A stretch of 64,000 nucleotides of DNA from Dictyobacter kobayashii (GTDB lineage: Bacteria; Chloroflexota; Ktedonobacteria; Ktedonobacterales; Ktedonobacteraceae): positions 2,604,001-2,668,000 of the forward strand of contig NZ_BIFS01000002.1 of the NCBI RefSeq assembly GCF_003967555.1, given 5' to 3'. The notes below the pieces were generated by a model, which worked only from the letters and a program-made list of their open reading frames with translations, was not told the origin of the DNA and made no database searches. This document shows positions 36,617-48,155 of this stretch, in pieces; the stretch's first letter is position 1, and each line of letters starts with the position of its first letter. The translations under genes were made by a program, and so were the position numbers.

Positions 36617-39600
36617 ATGTCAGTAAAAGAGCCTATTGCTATTGTCGGTATGGGATGTCGTTTTCCAGGAGCAAAGAACTTGAGTGCATTCTGGCAGCTT
36701 TTGATGGATGGGACAGATGCAATCAAGGAGATACCAGCCGAGCGTTTTGACGTTGATGCTGTGTATGATCCTACTCCTGGGTCGGCAGGCAAGTTGATTA
36801 CGCGGTGGGGTGGCTTTCTAGAAGACATTGACCAGTTTGATCCTTATTTCTTTGGTATATCGCCACGTGAAGCAGCGCGGATGGATCCGCAACAGCGTTT
36901 GTTGTTGGAGGTGGCCTGGGAGGCGCTCGAAGATGCGGGTATTCCAGCTGAGAAGCTGGTTGGTTCTACGACAGGCGTATTTGTAGGTATGTCAACTAAT
37001 GATTATGAGGATTTAGCCTTTCAGAACAAAGAGAGTATTGATCTATATATGATGACCGGCTGCTCACGGGGAGTTGCTTCAGGTCGACTTTCATATATTC
37101 TGGATCTGCAAGGGCCAAGTATGACCGTTGACACAGCCTGTTCTTCCTCATTGGTAGCTGTACACCTGGCCTGTCAGAGTATCTGGAGTGGCGAAAGCAC
37201 TCTGGCCCTGGCGGGAGGGACAAACCTGATTTTAGAGCCAGAACAGGGACTGGGTTTTTCTAAGATGGGCCTGCTCGCGCCCGATGGACGCTGTAAGACC
37301 TTTGACGCTCGCGCAGATGGCTTTGTACGGAGCGAAGGCGTTGGTACAGTTGTCCTCAAGCCACTCTCGCAGGCCCTGGCTGATCGAGATCCTATTTATT
37401 GTACTATTCGAGGCAGTGCGGTAAATAATGATGGACGTACCAGTGGCCTTCTGGTGACGCCTGGGCTGAAGTCGCAGGAAGATGTCTTGCGCAAAGCCTA
37501 TCTGGATGCAGGTATTGCTCCAGAGCAGGTACAGTATGTTGAGACGCATGGCACAGGTACAATTGTGGGTGATAGGGTTGAGGTTACAGCTATTGGTAAG
37601 GTATGTGGAGTTGGGCGTTCCAGCGAGCAGCCCTGTTTGATCGGCTCGGTCAAAACGAATATCGGGCATAGCGAGGGAGCGGCTGGCATGGCAGGTCTGC
37701 TCAAGGTCGCACTTTCCTTGAAGCATGGGATTATTCCTCCCAATCTGCATCTGCAGCAGCCGCATCCCCAATTGCCGTTGAAGGAATTAAATTTACAGGT
37801 ACCGCAGGAAATCTCCTATTGGCGCAAAGATGGCCGACCCGCTATCGCGGGAGTCAGCAGCTTTGGCATTTCCGCCACCAATGCCCATATGGTGTTGGAA
37901 CAGGTTCCTGCCGGTATGCATCCAGCTATGATGCAAGAGCATGAAGGGCAAAGTGAACTGGCGCATCTCTTGACCATCTCTGCGCAGACGCCCGAGGCAT
38001 TGGGAAGTCTGGCACGTGCATACCAGGAGAAATTTGGCGAGCTGGTTGATGCTACAGCGCCGAGCCTCACCGATATTTGTTATACCGCCAATTGTCGGCG
38101 CAGCCAGCATAATCAGCGTCTGGCTGTGGTCGCGCATAGCAAGCAAGAGTTGCAAGAACAGCTGGAAGCATTCGTGCAGGGTGAAGAAAGGCAGGGAGTC
38201 GTAACAGGTACGGTCTCATCCCAGACACCCAGAGTGGTCTTTGTGTTTCCCGGCCAGGGGTCACAATGGCTGGGGATGGGCCGCGAACTGCTGCAGCAGG
38301 AACCTGTTTTCCGCAGCACAGTGGAGCAATGTGAGGCTCTGATGCGCCCATATGTCGACTGGTCGCTGCTTGAAATATTGACCAGTGTCGATGATAGCGC
38401 CTTGCTTAACCGCATTGATATTGTGCAACCCACCTTGTTTGCGCTTGAACTGGCCCTGGCCGCCTTGTGGAAATCCTGGGGCGTTCAACCCGATGCTGTG
38501 GTGGGACATAGTATGGGTGAACTGGCGGCAGCCGTTGTGGCCGGTGCCCTGAGCATGCAAGATGCGTTGCAGGTCATTTGCCAGCGTAGCTTACTGTTAA
38601 GGCATGTCGCCGGTAAGGGCTGCATGATGGTGGCAGAGCTGTCATTGCCAGAAGCCCAGAAGCTGCTCGTGGGCTATGGTGATGAGGTCTCAATTGCTAC
38701 GAGCAATGGTCCGCATACGACCGTGCTGGCAGGGGATGTCGCCACCATTGAAATGTTGATGCAGACGCTGCAAAAACAGAAGATCTATTGCAGCCTGATC
38801 CGGGTGGACGTGGCCTCACACAGCGCGCAGATGGATGCCTTGCTCCCAGAACTGCAACAATCTCTGTTGAATCTGCAGCCGCGCCAGGCCTCGCTTGCTT
38901 TCTATTCTACTGTATTGGCCAGTCCGCTGGCGTCGGATTTCCAACTGGATGCCAGCTATTGGGCCCAGAATATCCGCCAGCCAGTCTTGTTTTATCCCAC
39001 CATCCAACGTTTGCTGGAGGATGGCTATAGCATCTTCCTGGAAGTAAGTCCACATCCTATCCTGATGGGGTCGGTGAGGGAGGCGCTACAAGCGGAACAG
39101 CATGCAGGTATTGCGTTGCCCTCCCTGAGGCGCGCCATGCCCGAACGAGCACTACTGCTAGAAACGCTTGGTCATCTCTACACCCATGGTGTTCATATTG
39201 ACTGGCATCAATTTTATGTGGAGGCCGGCCAATGTGTTTCACTGCCGCATTATCCCTGGCAGCGTGAACGTTTCTGGTTAACAGAGCAGGAGGTTCATGC
39301 TACAAAAGGCGAACGGGCGCAGGCGCGCCCGAGCAGTGCCAGCGGCCATCCTATGCTGGGGCCATGGATGTCGTCGGCGGCGCGTCCCGGTGAGTACAGC
39401 TGGGAATTCGATTTAGACTGCGCGAGCTTTCCCTATCTGCGTGACCACCGTATCCAGGGCAATAGCATCCTGCCCGCGACCGCCTATCTCGAATTGGCCC
39501 TGGCAGCGGCCAGAGAGGTCTTCGGACCAGGTAGCTATCCATTAGAGCATGTTGTGTTCAAAAAGGCGCTCTTCCTGCCGGAAAATACGGCGCAACATAT

Positions 39601-42600
39601 GCAGCTAATTATTGCACCGGAAATGCCTGGTAGCGCCTCCTTCCAGCTGTTTAGCCTGCAGGGCGAGCTGGGAGCGGCACAGAGTCAATGGGAACTGCAT
39701 GCGCAGGGACGCTTGCTCCTCCGCCAGGAAGCACCGCAACTGGCGGAAGAATCAACGCTGCATCTGGAGCAGCTGCAAAAGCAATATTCCCGGTGCATCA
39801 CAGGAGAGCTGCACTATCAAAGTATGGATGCGATTGGGCTCCAGTATGGGAGTGCCTTCCGTGGCGTTGAGCACATATGGCAGAGAGACGGCGAAGCACT
39901 CTGCCAGGTTCTGGTTACTGCTGCTATCGCGCCAAATATTGATGAATACCAATTTCATCCAGCCCTGTTCGATGCCTGCCTGCAGGCCGTGTTAGCGGCC
40001 CTGCCTCAAGATAATTTCGCCGAGGATGGGACCGCTGGCCCGATTGTGCCGATCCATATTGAACACCTGCAGCTCTATCAGCCGGTACATAGCGGGGTAT
40101 GGAGCCGTGCCTGTGTACTGCTGGAGCAGGCAGAACGGCCTGACCAGTTTGAGCTCAGCTGGGAAATTTTTAATCAGGAGGGGCAGCGGGTACTGGCGGC
40201 GCGTGGCGTGCGCCTGCAGCGTCTGGGAGCCGACGTACGGGCAGCAACCCGGGCCGAAGAAATTACCGATTGGCTGTATGAGATTCAATGGGAAAATGAG
40301 GAGGGATATGGCGATCAGGCGAGTATAGCAACTCCTGCCAGGGAGCGTGAGAAGGGTTGCTGGCTGATCTTTGCTGATCGACTCGGGGTCGCGCAACAGG
40401 TGGCCGAATTTCTCCACGTGTCTGGCGATAACGTCATTTTTGTCTATCCTGGTGAGACCTATCAGGAATTGATTCCCCTGGCCCACTATCAGCTCAATCC
40501 TGAGCGGCCAGCAGAGTTCCAGCAATTTTTGCAGGCCGTATCTGGAACTAGCCTGCCGCCCTGCCATGGTATCCTGCACTTCTGGAGCCTGGAGGCCAGC
40601 TCCTCGGAGCATTTAGACCTGGCAGCATTGGAAGCGGCCGAATTGCTTGGCTGCGCCAGTACCCTGCACCTGCTACAGGCGCTGGAGCAGATCAGCTGGC
40701 AGCAGGTGCCGCGACTGTGGTTGATTACCAATGGTGCGCAGGCGATTGGACAGGATAACCAGGCGCTCTCTGTGGCGCAATCACCATTATGGGGATTGGG
40801 CAGAACCATTGTTTATGAGCATCCAGAGCTGCGCTGTGCGCGGGTGGATCTGGGTATGGAGATACGGCCAAGCGAGGTGCAGGCTTTATTTCAGTGCATC
40901 TATAATGATGATGCCGAGGACCAGATTGCCCTGCGCGGCAAGCAGCGCTACGTGGCACGGCTGAATAAGGTTGATCCAGCCACATTAAGTGCTGTCCCCT
41001 CTACCGCATACTCTTTTGAGGATAGTGATCGCTTGCTGGCCAGCGGGCAAGCCTGGCGTATTGATATCCCGGCTCCTGGTAGCCTGGATAACCTGTGCCT
41101 GGCTCCTACGATGCGCTCAAAGCCGGGTCCTGGAGAGGTTGAGATACAGGTCAGTGCCGCTGGCTTAAACTTTAAGGATGTGTTGTTCGCCCTCGGTATG
41201 CTCGATTACCAGCAGGGAGCGGTCCATTTTGGCCATGAGTGTGCCGGGCGTATTACCGCCCTGGGTGAGGGTGTGGAAGGGCTGCATGTTGGGGACGAAG
41301 TGATAGCTGTCAGCGCGCCAGCCTGCTTCAGTCGGTTTGTCGTCAAGCCTGCTGCCTTTGTTATTCCCAAACCTGGACTCCTCAGCTTTGAAGAGGCCGC
41401 GACCAGCTCAATTGTGTTCTTAACTGCGTACTATGCCCTTAGTTACGTTGGTCGGCTGATGAAAGGGGAGCGCGTCCTGATCCATGCCGCCAGTGGTGGT
41501 GTTGGATTGGCCGCGGTCCAGATCGCGCGGCAGGCCGGAGCCGAAATCTTTGCCACCGCCAGCAGTCCGGAGAAGCGTGAATATTTACGCTCACTGGGTA
41601 TTCAGCATGTCATGGATTCGCGTTCCCTGAGCTTTGCGGATGAGATTATGGAGCTCACCGCCGGTCAGGGGGTAGATGTAGTATTGAACTCGCTGGCTGG
41701 CGAGGCGCTGACCAGGAGTTTTGAGTTACTGGCTAACCATGGACGCTTCCTGGAACTGGGTAAAAAAGACATTCAGCGCAATAGCCGCTTGAATCTGGCA
41801 CCATTTGAGAAGAATCTCTCCTTTGCGGGCATCGATATCTCGCTATTGTTGCGTGAGCGGCCCCAACTGATGATGCCGATGCTACGAGAGATCATGCAGC
41901 AGTTTGAAGAGCGGCGCTTTACGCCCTTGCCGACCAGAACCTTTCCTTTGACTGAGACTGTTGCCGCTTTCCGCTGGCTGGCCCAGGCCAGGCAGATCGG
42001 CAAAGTAGCGCTCTCATTTGAAACTGCTGACACAGAAAAGTCAGTCTCCACAGTAGCTGAACAAAGCCTCTTCACCGCCGATAGCACCTATCTGATCACC
42101 GGCGGCCTGGGAGGTCTGGGCCTTACCATTGTGCAATGGATGGCCAGGCAGGGAGCCAGACATGTCGTGCTGATGGGGAGAAGTGCGCCTTCAGAAGGCG
42201 CCAGAAGTATCCTGAATGAACTGAAGAAGCAAGACGTTGAGGTTGTGGCGGCCCAGGCCGATATTACCAGCAGGCAGCAAGTAGCCAATGTACTGACCCA
42301 GATCAAAGCAACCATGCCACCCCTGCGTGGTATTCTCCATGCTGCCGCGATCTTAAAGGATAGTATCTTACTACAGACAAGCGTAGAGCGTTTACAGCAG
42401 GTCATGGCGCCGAAGATTCTGGGGCCTGGAATCTCCATAGCCTCACGGCTGATATGCCACTAGACTTTTTTGTGCTCTTCTCCTCGACCGCATCGCTGAT
42501 CGGTTTGCCGGGCCAGGGAAATTACTCGGCGGCCAATGCCTTCCTGGATGCTCTGGCCCATCATCGCAAGGCGCGAGGTCAGGCGGCCCTGAGCATCAAC

Positions 42601-43224
42601 TGGGGTGCGTGGTCCGAGGTAGGACTGGCGGCCGCCCAGGCCAATCGTGGCGCACGCCTGGCGCAGCGCGGCATTAAAAATATCGCTCCGCAGCAAGGGT
42701 TGGCCGCTCTCGAACTATTGCTGTGGAACGACAAAGCCCAGGTTGGCGCCATGCCTTTTGATGCCGTGCAATGGCAGCAGTTCTATCCATCCATTAGTAA
42801 TTCTTCTATGTTTGCCCATCTGCTGGCGAACAGGCAAGATAGTACTGAGGCAACTAATAGCGCCCATGTCCAGAAGAAGCTGATAACCAGTGTGCTTCAG
42901 CTGCAGAGAGCAGATGAACGTGAGCAACTCGTGCAGAGCTATCTGCGTGAGCATATCGCGCGCATCTTGCGCATTCCCATCGCCAAACTCGACCTTCAGC
43001 GACCGCTACATACCCTGGGCATTGACTCACTGATGGCGGTCGAGTTAAAAAATCAGATCGAGGTCGACACCGAGATCACTGTCCCCGTAGTGCTATTGTT
43101 GCAAGGGACCTCTATTCGAGAACTAACCAATTTCTTACTGGCAGAACTGGCCGCTAAGGCGGCGCCCGTTGAGCAGTTAGCGCCTGCCGAAGAAGTTAGC
43201 ATGTCAGACGCCCTGACGCGCTAG
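36617..43224 (+). CDS. Single-module reducing type I polyketide synthase (KS-AT-DH-ER-KR-ACP), with one frame break
   Basis: A multienzyme of 2202 aa after adding one G at 42421-42424. KS: residues 1-430, active Cys about 175 in VDTACSSSLVAVH, His in VETHGTGT and KTNIGHSEGAAG. AT: about 540-830, VFPGQGSQWLGMG, nucleophile Ser about 632 in GHSMGE, specificity motif VASH about 732. DH: about 910-1190, LRDHRIQGNSILP (His about 944) and HPALFDACLQAV. ER: about 1480-1790, GPGEVEIQVSAAGLNFKD and ASGGVGLAAVQIA. KR: about 1820-2010, TGGLGGLGL with the catalytic Tyr in GNYSAANAFLDAL after the break. ACP at the end, phosphopantetheine Ser in GIDSLMAVEL. No methyltransferase, thioesterase or loading domain. 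The order equals mycocerosic-acid-synthase-like iterative enzymes, so a fully reduced (possibly branched) fatty chain is the likely product. Stands alone; no phosphopantetheinyl transferase nearby. Confidence 0.93.
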
Positions 43225-43263
43225 CAGATTGGCTTGTGCTGGTAGCGTGGTCATTGAAAAAGG

Positions 43264-43308
43264 CTTGTCCGGCTGTACCTGTGTATTATATAGGTACAGC
43301 CGGACAAG
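43264..43308. terminator. Bidirectional terminator, PKS and peroxiredoxin
   Basis: Perfect 17-bp arms CTTGTCCGGCTGTACCT and complement (43264-43280, 43292-43308) between convergent genes. Confidence 0.9.
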
Positions 43309-43339
43309 TCCTTATTTGTTAGATCTGTCGGTCTATGTT

Positions 43340-43825
43340 TTATTGAGCACTGCGTAAGGTTGTGATCGCTTCCGTAATATGCTGCTCGGGCGAGAATAGG
43401 GACGAGAAGACATGGCGCACCACGCCCTGCTGGTCAATCACAAAGGTTACGCGGCCTGGCAGGATGCCGAATTTAGTGGATTCGTCCTGCACCCCATAGA
43501 GGTCGCGGACCTTGCGCTCGCTATCGCTGACCAGTATAAATGGCAGATGGTATTTCGAAGCAAACTTCTGGTGATCTTCTGCTGAATCTGAACTGATGCC
43601 GATCACCTCAGCGCCCGCCTCTTTGAAATCCTCATAGCTATCGCGGAAGGTGCAGGCCTGCGTTGTGCATCCCGGGGTATCATCTTTAGGATAGAAATAC
43701 AAGACTACAGCTTTTTGACCACGGAAGTCTTTCAAGCTGACAACTTTACCGTCCTGGGTTGGCAATGAGAAATCCGGGGCGATATCACCAACTTTAACTT
43801 TTCCTTCAGGTGTATGAGTACTCAT
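43340..43825 (-). CDS. bcp: Thioredoxin-dependent peroxiredoxin, PrxQ/BCP type
   Basis: A 161-aa thiol peroxidase. The VGDIAPDFSLPTQDG opening and KAVVLYFYPKDDTPGCTTQA motif are typical; the peroxidatic Cys is in TPGC and the resolving Cys five residues later in CTTQAC, the atypical 2-Cys BCP arrangement. It reduces hydrogen and lipid peroxides in the cytoplasm using thioredoxin. The start is the ATG at 43825 with AAGGAG nine bases upstream; a longer open frame reaches 43984, but the extra residues are not conserved. Confidence 0.95.
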   Translation of the reverse strand: MSTHTPEGKVKVGDIAPDFSLPTQDGKVVSLKDFRGQKAVVLYFYPKDDTPGCTTQACTFRDSYEDFKEAGAEVIGISSDSAEDHQKFASKYHLPFILVSDSERKVRDLYGVQDESTKFGILPGRVTFVIDQQGVVRHVFSSLFSPEQHITEAITTLRSAQ

Positions 43826-44066
43826 AGCATTTTCTCCTTGAACTTTTTGGCTGGTGTATGTGCTTAGATTCAATTTCACTCTGGTGTACTGGGAATGCCG
43901 CCTTGCAATAGCTGCGCAATATTTGTTGTACCCTGGCGCATCTAGCATGACTTGCGCAGCAATGCATCCCACACAGAAGAACACTTAGCAAGGGGTCGCT
44001 TATTCCGTTGCAGGGTTTGCAGCCACAATTCTGGCCATGGGCTTCATATAATGGATATCTCTCAGC

Positions 44067-45488
44067 TTATGGATTGATATCTTGTAGAATCTCATGTGCG
44101 GCCCGTGCACCTTCGCGGGCCGCGCCTTCCATGTAGCCCTGGAAATCGGTTGAGCAGTGCTCGCCAGCGAAGTGAATGGGTCCCTGGCGTGTACCTTCGT
44201 AGCCGCCGAAGCGAGTATACTGGCCGACGCGCCAGCAGGAGTAGCTGCCCAGCAGATAGGGGTTGCCCGTGGGGTAGCTCAGTGCTGCCTTGCCGGTATA
44301 GTGGGAACTGATGCCCGGGAAGATAGGCTCCAATTGCCGCAGGCAGTTCTGGGCATAGTGCTGGATGGTGGCGGCATCAGCGGTAGTGGAATAGGGAGCC
44401 TGTGGTGTGTACGCGGCTCCTCTGTGCCCGCTGGTATAGTCGACGAGCAAGCCATGTGAGCCGCCCTGGCCGATGGAGGTATCCCAGAGCGTTTGAATAT
44501 CCAGGTCCGTGATGATAAAGCCGCTGTTAGGATGGGGCCATGGGCCATCCGCGTACCAGTAAGGCTGGTCGAATTGCAGGAAGAGCTTGGAGATGGTGCC
44601 GTAGCCTAGCTCCTGGATGGCGGTTTGTTTCAGTGGATCAAAGCCAGCTCGCTGGTAATCGATGTGGCGTAAAGTGCTGAACGGTAGCGTGAGGATGGCA
44701 TGGTCGCAATGTACTTCTATGCTGCCCTCGGTGGTGGCAAACGTTAAGATGAGCGACCCATCACTCTTACGCTCTAGCGCTACCAGTTGATGCTGCAAGT
44801 GGATAGATGCTTTCGGCAAATGGCGGGCGATAGCCTGCGGCAACTGCTCGTTCCCGCCCACTATTTTGCTGCTGCCCTGCATGGGTCTGGGTGTGATCGA
44901 ATCCTGTTCCTGGTCCAGTGTGCCAAACATGTAGACCAGGTTAAGTGAGCTCTGCTCGTTCGAATCCAGACCATAGAAGCCGGTACAGGCATTATCCAGT
45001 AGTTTGCCCACCGGTGTATTGTGTCCACCCTCGGCATACTGCTCAATCCAATCATACACACTTAGATGGTCGAGCCTGAACCCGGTCTCTGTAAAGTGCG
45101 CATGGGTCGTGGGGAAACCGGCCTCCTGTACCTGTTGCTCCAGGTGAGGCGCGAGCGCCTGGAATCCCCTATCCAGTTCTTTCGAGCTGCAATAGCGGTT
45201 GGCGAAATACATGATGCTTTGTGCTTGAGCTGTTCTTCCCTGTCCCAACTCGACCGTTTGGAGGTCGAAACGCTTGATCAACTGATGGATCGTATCATGG
45301 TTAGCGTCGATGAATTCACCACATAGCTCGCTGACCATGCCATCGTCCCAGGTTGTTGCATCAGAGTGCATACGGCCACCGATGCGGTTAGAGGCTTCAT
45401 AGATAGCGCACGAGAGACCGGCATCTTGCAGGGTGAGAGCGGCATTGAGGCCCGCGATTCCTGCTCCGACAATAGCAATCTGAGGCAT
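44067..45488 (-). CDS. FAD-dependent amine oxidase (flavin monoamine oxidase family)
   Basis: A 473-aa flavoprotein. FAD-binding Rossmann motif IAIVGAGIAGLNAALTLQDA at residues 3-22, then the IYEASNRIGGRMHSD motif of the amine-oxidase family, and the C-terminal HFAGEHCSTDFQGYMEGA, which closes over the flavin. No signal peptide. It probably oxidises a polyamine, monoamine or amino acid to the aldehyde/ketone with peroxide release; the peroxiredoxin gene lies next door on the same strand. The start is preceded by CAGGAGA and lies 2 bp after the stop of the upstream membrane-protein gene, so the two are co-transcribed. Confidence 0.9.
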   Translation of the reverse strand: MPQIAIVGAGIAGLNAALTLQDAGLSCAIYEASNRIGGRMHSDATTWDDGMVSELCGEFIDANHDTIHQLIKRFDLQTVELGQGRTAQAQSIMYFANRYCSSKELDRGFQALAPHLEQQVQEAGFPTTHAHFTETGFRLDHLSVYDWIEQYAEGGHNTPVGKLLDNACTGFYGLDSNEQSSLNLVYMFGTLDQEQDSITPRPMQGSSKIVGGNEQLPQAIARHLPKASIHLQHQLVALERKSDGSLILTFATTEGSIEVHCDHAILTLPFSTLRHIDYQRAGFDPLKQTAIQELGYGTISKLFLQFDQPYWYADGPWPHPNSGFIITDLDIQTLWDTSIGQGGSHGLLVDYTSGHRGAAYTPQAPYSTTADAATIQHYAQNCLRQLEPIFPGISSHYTGKAALSYPTGNPYLLGSYSCWRVGQYTRFGGYEGTRQGPIHFAGEHCSTDFQGYMEGAAREGARAAHEILQDINP

Positions 45489-45490
45489 AA

Positions 45491-46045
45491 TTATTTCTCC
45501 TGGCTCGATGGTTCCGGTTTATAGAGCTCGGTAGCAACATAGGTAAGTGTATCCCATGCATTATGGATACCTATGAACACGAGTAGAAGCGTAACTGCAC
45601 CAATACAGAACAGGGTTGGCGTTGGATTGACAGGAAACAGTAGCGCCGCCGTCATCAGTGCGGTGTAGGAAGCGAACGGAATGATCACATGCCACACCCA
45701 ATCTTCTATTACCAGTTCATAGCTTGTCTGATAGCGTGCCCGCCTTACAATGATGGCAACGTACACAACCCCACCCAGACCGCAGAGGCCGAGTACAAGG
45801 CTGGCATTCCATAGTGCTTGCCAGGGCGCATTGAGAGTAGCCGCGACAAGGAGTGCGGCGCAAAAATGCACCACATTTGGCGTGCCGAAGGCCGCAATTG
45901 ACCCACTCGATCTTGGTGACCGAACTCCCGCGATCAAGGTAAGCACTACAAACATCAAACCGGTCAGCGTCGCCGCGGCAGTGCCGACGATGACGTAAAA
46001 GTTTCCCCAGGCAGTAAGCGGTGATGCCACAGCCCCTTGCATCAT
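45491..46045 (-). CDS. Small four-to-five-TM membrane protein, unknown function
   Basis: 184 aa, mostly hydrophobic: GNFYVIVGTAAATLTGLMFV, VHFCAALLVAATLNAPW, SLVLGLCGLGGVVYVAII, VIIPFASYTALMTAALLF and a last helix around FCIGAVTLLLVFIGI. No known motif. The ATG at 46045 has AAAGGAAG upstream; the open frame extends to 46216 without conservation. First gene of a two-gene unit with the amine oxidase, so it may concern the same metabolite. Confidence 0.75.
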   Translation of the reverse strand: MMQGAVASPLTAWGNFYVIVGTAAATLTGLMFVVLTLIAGVRSPRSSGSIAAFGTPNVVHFCAALLVAATLNAPWQALWNASLVLGLCGLGGVVYVAIIVRRARYQTSYELVIEDWVWHVIIPFASYTALMTAALLFPVNPTPTLFCIGAVTLLLVFIGIHNAWDTLTYVATELYKPEPSSQEK

Positions 46046-46710
46046 AGATCTTCCTTTCAATGGACATGTAAACAATAAATTGATTATGCATACGCCCCTT
46101 ACGCATACGCATAAGGCAAGCTGAGATTGATTGAATTTAAATATAGGGTGTACCAGGTGGCAGCAGGTGCTGACGAAGCGGCTTGTGGTGCCCACACCCC
46201 AGTATAGCACAAACATAGGATGAGACCACCGCAGAGCACAGCAGGACCTCTAACCGTTGCAGGGATTGAGTATAGCCCGCCTCTACTATAGAGAATATTA
46301 TAGAAAACAATCGTTTGCGGCATAAAGTGGCACTACAGGCCTGACTACTGGCTTTTTCTCCCCAGGTTTAGCCCATTAGGGCTATGTTTCATTGTGTATC
46401 TCTATGTATCGATGTGATTCATGTTATGCTAGTCCCAACAGTAAGCAAGCAGAGGTTCTTTTGATACCAACAAGGACTGCTGGGAGTCATCAGACAAGCT
46501 TATCGTAGATGCAAGATATCACGACGTGGATATATTTTGCAGGATGGTTTAGTTCCTCATACTCATGCACGACCCAGGATTGCTGTCAGCCATATAGATG
46601 GGGATGAATCAGTACGGACAAGATGTTATTAGGTTGTACTTACGTATGGAAAGCCTTTAGCTGGAAACGATGTAGCTGTAACGCTCCGTTTTCCAACTCT
46701 TAATCAACAC
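46046..46710. other. Intergenic region between divergent genes
   Basis: 665 bp between the amine-oxidase operon and the divergent sedolisin gene. It must contain both promoters. No repeat-family element, hairpin or gene was recognised. Confidence 0.45.
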
Positions 46711-47907
46711 ATGTCTATGGTAGGAACAATGACAAGAAGAAAAACCACCCATATTTTATTTTTTATGTTGCTGCTACTCGTTCTGCTTGTACCCGCAACA
46801 TTCCTTCGCTTAACCAACAGTAGCGATCTTCATTTTCCAAAGGGACCGAACACTCGAGGCCCACGCACGCATACCACTATGGATCTGGCTGCCTTGAAGC
46901 ATATGAAAAGCGCAGCTTCTTCTCCCTCGGGCCTGACCCCCCAGGATCTCTGGAAAATGTATAATTTGCCCGGCCTCAACGGTGGCAAAGGACAACTGAT
47001 TGCCGAAGTAATTGATGGCGCCATTCCAACTATGGAATCAGATCTCAACGCCTATAGCCGGCACTTTGGTCTGCCCGAGTGCACCGTAGCCAGTGGTTGT
47101 CTGACCATTCAGAACCAGGGTGGTAAACATATTCCTAATGGTAGCGATCCTGCAGAGGGCTTGCTGGACGTACAGCTTATGCACGCGGTCGCTCCACAGG
47201 CAAAGATTTTGCTCTACATTATGAATAGCGATAATACCTCTATTGCTAAGGGACCGGCTGATATTATCAAAACACCTGGACTTAAAGCGATCAATATGAG
47301 CTATGGCTTTGATGGCAATGGCAAACAGTTTGAAGCTTTGTACAATGATAACCCCAACCATGTGGCTCTGTTTGGTGCTTCTGGCGATGATGGTTATGGC
47401 CAGATTACCCCGCCATCGATTTACCCTGGCGTTATCGCGGTCGGTGGAACGGTTGTCAATGGTACCACCGAGACCGCATGGAGCGGTTCAGGTGGTGGAC
47501 TCACCAACCTGTATGCTGAGCCTGCCTATCAGACCAAATATGGTATTCCCCGAGCAAACGGCTTGCGTGGTAATCCAGACGTCGCTGCAGTCGGAGGCAC
47601 CCCGGTTGCTATCTATGAACTGGGCAAATGGCAGGGTGAGACCGGCACCAGCGTGTCAGCACCAATCTGGACTGGTATCGCTGCCCTGGTCAACAAACCA
47701 ATCACAAATGAATTGTTGTACGGCCTGGCAAAGAGCCAGCCAGACTCATTCAACGACATCACCTCTGGCACCAACGGCAAATGTGGTTTCTACTGTACGG
47801 CACACCCTGGTTATGACTACGTCACAGGTCTGGGAACCCCCAAAAACTTCGTAGCGAACGTCAACGCCCTCACACCGGCCCAGGCTGCCGCACTTTCCCA
47901 GCCCTAG
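46711..47907 (+). CDS. Secreted sedolisin-like serine-carboxyl peptidase (S53), propeptide-poor
   Basis: A 398-aa protein with an N-terminal signal/anchor (HILFFMLLLLVLLVPATFL). The catalytic triad of S53 can be assigned: Glu and Asp in AEGLLDVQLMHAVAP (E-x3-D), Ser in GETGTSVSAPIWTG, plus the oxyanion Asp in GASGDDGYG. The C-terminal calcium site is suggested by FNDITSGTNGK and YDYVTGLGTP. S53 enzymes normally carry a propeptide of about 180 residues; here only about 55 residues separate the anchor from the catalytic domain. Acid-active extracellular proteolysis is the likely role. The ATG at 46729 (AGGA four bases upstream) is an alternative start. Confidence 0.9.
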   Translation: MSMVGTMTRRKTTHILFFMLLLLVLLVPATFLRLTNSSDLHFPKGPNTRGPRTHTTMDLAALKHMKSAASSPSGLTPQDLWKMYNLPGLNGGKGQLIAEVIDGAIPTMESDLNAYSRHFGLPECTVASGCLTIQNQGGKHIPNGSDPAEGLLDVQLMHAVAPQAKILLYIMNSDNTSIAKGPADIIKTPGLKAINMSYGFDGNGKQFEALYNDNPNHVALFGASGDDGYGQITPPSIYPGVIAVGGTVVNGTTETAWSGSGGGLTNLYAEPAYQTKYGIPRANGLRGNPDVAAVGGTPVAIYELGKWQGETGTSVSAPIWTGIAALVNKPITNELLYGLAKSQPDSFNDITSGTNGKCGFYCTAHPGYDYVTGLGTPKNFVANVNALTPAQAAALSQP

Positions 47908-47951
47908 CCCTTAGCCGAAGCGCATACCCATTCGACTAATCTCCTCAGGGG

Positions 47952-47985
47952 TAAGAGGCATCTTCATTGACGAAGGTGCCTCTTA
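47952..47985 (+). terminator. Terminator of the sedolisin gene
   Basis: TAAGAGGCATCTTC / GAAGGTGCCTCTTA (47952-47965, 47972-47985), one wobble pair, followed by TTTTATA. Confidence 0.85.
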
Positions 47986-48155
47986 TTTTATACTTATAAA
48001 TTTGCCTGTAAAAATGCTTCTACTTAAAGTTGAATGTAATATAGTGCCGTAGAACATAATTTGCGTATGTACAATCTATCTATGAGTATGATATGGTAGG
48101 GGTAACCATACTTTTTTTACATATCAACGTGCGATATTCCTACTGGGAGGTAGAC

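Noticed and set aside
42421..43224. Separate KR-end/ACP protein after the polyketide synthase
   Set aside because: The KR catalytic motif would be split from its NADPH site; one G in a G-run restores a single multienzyme.
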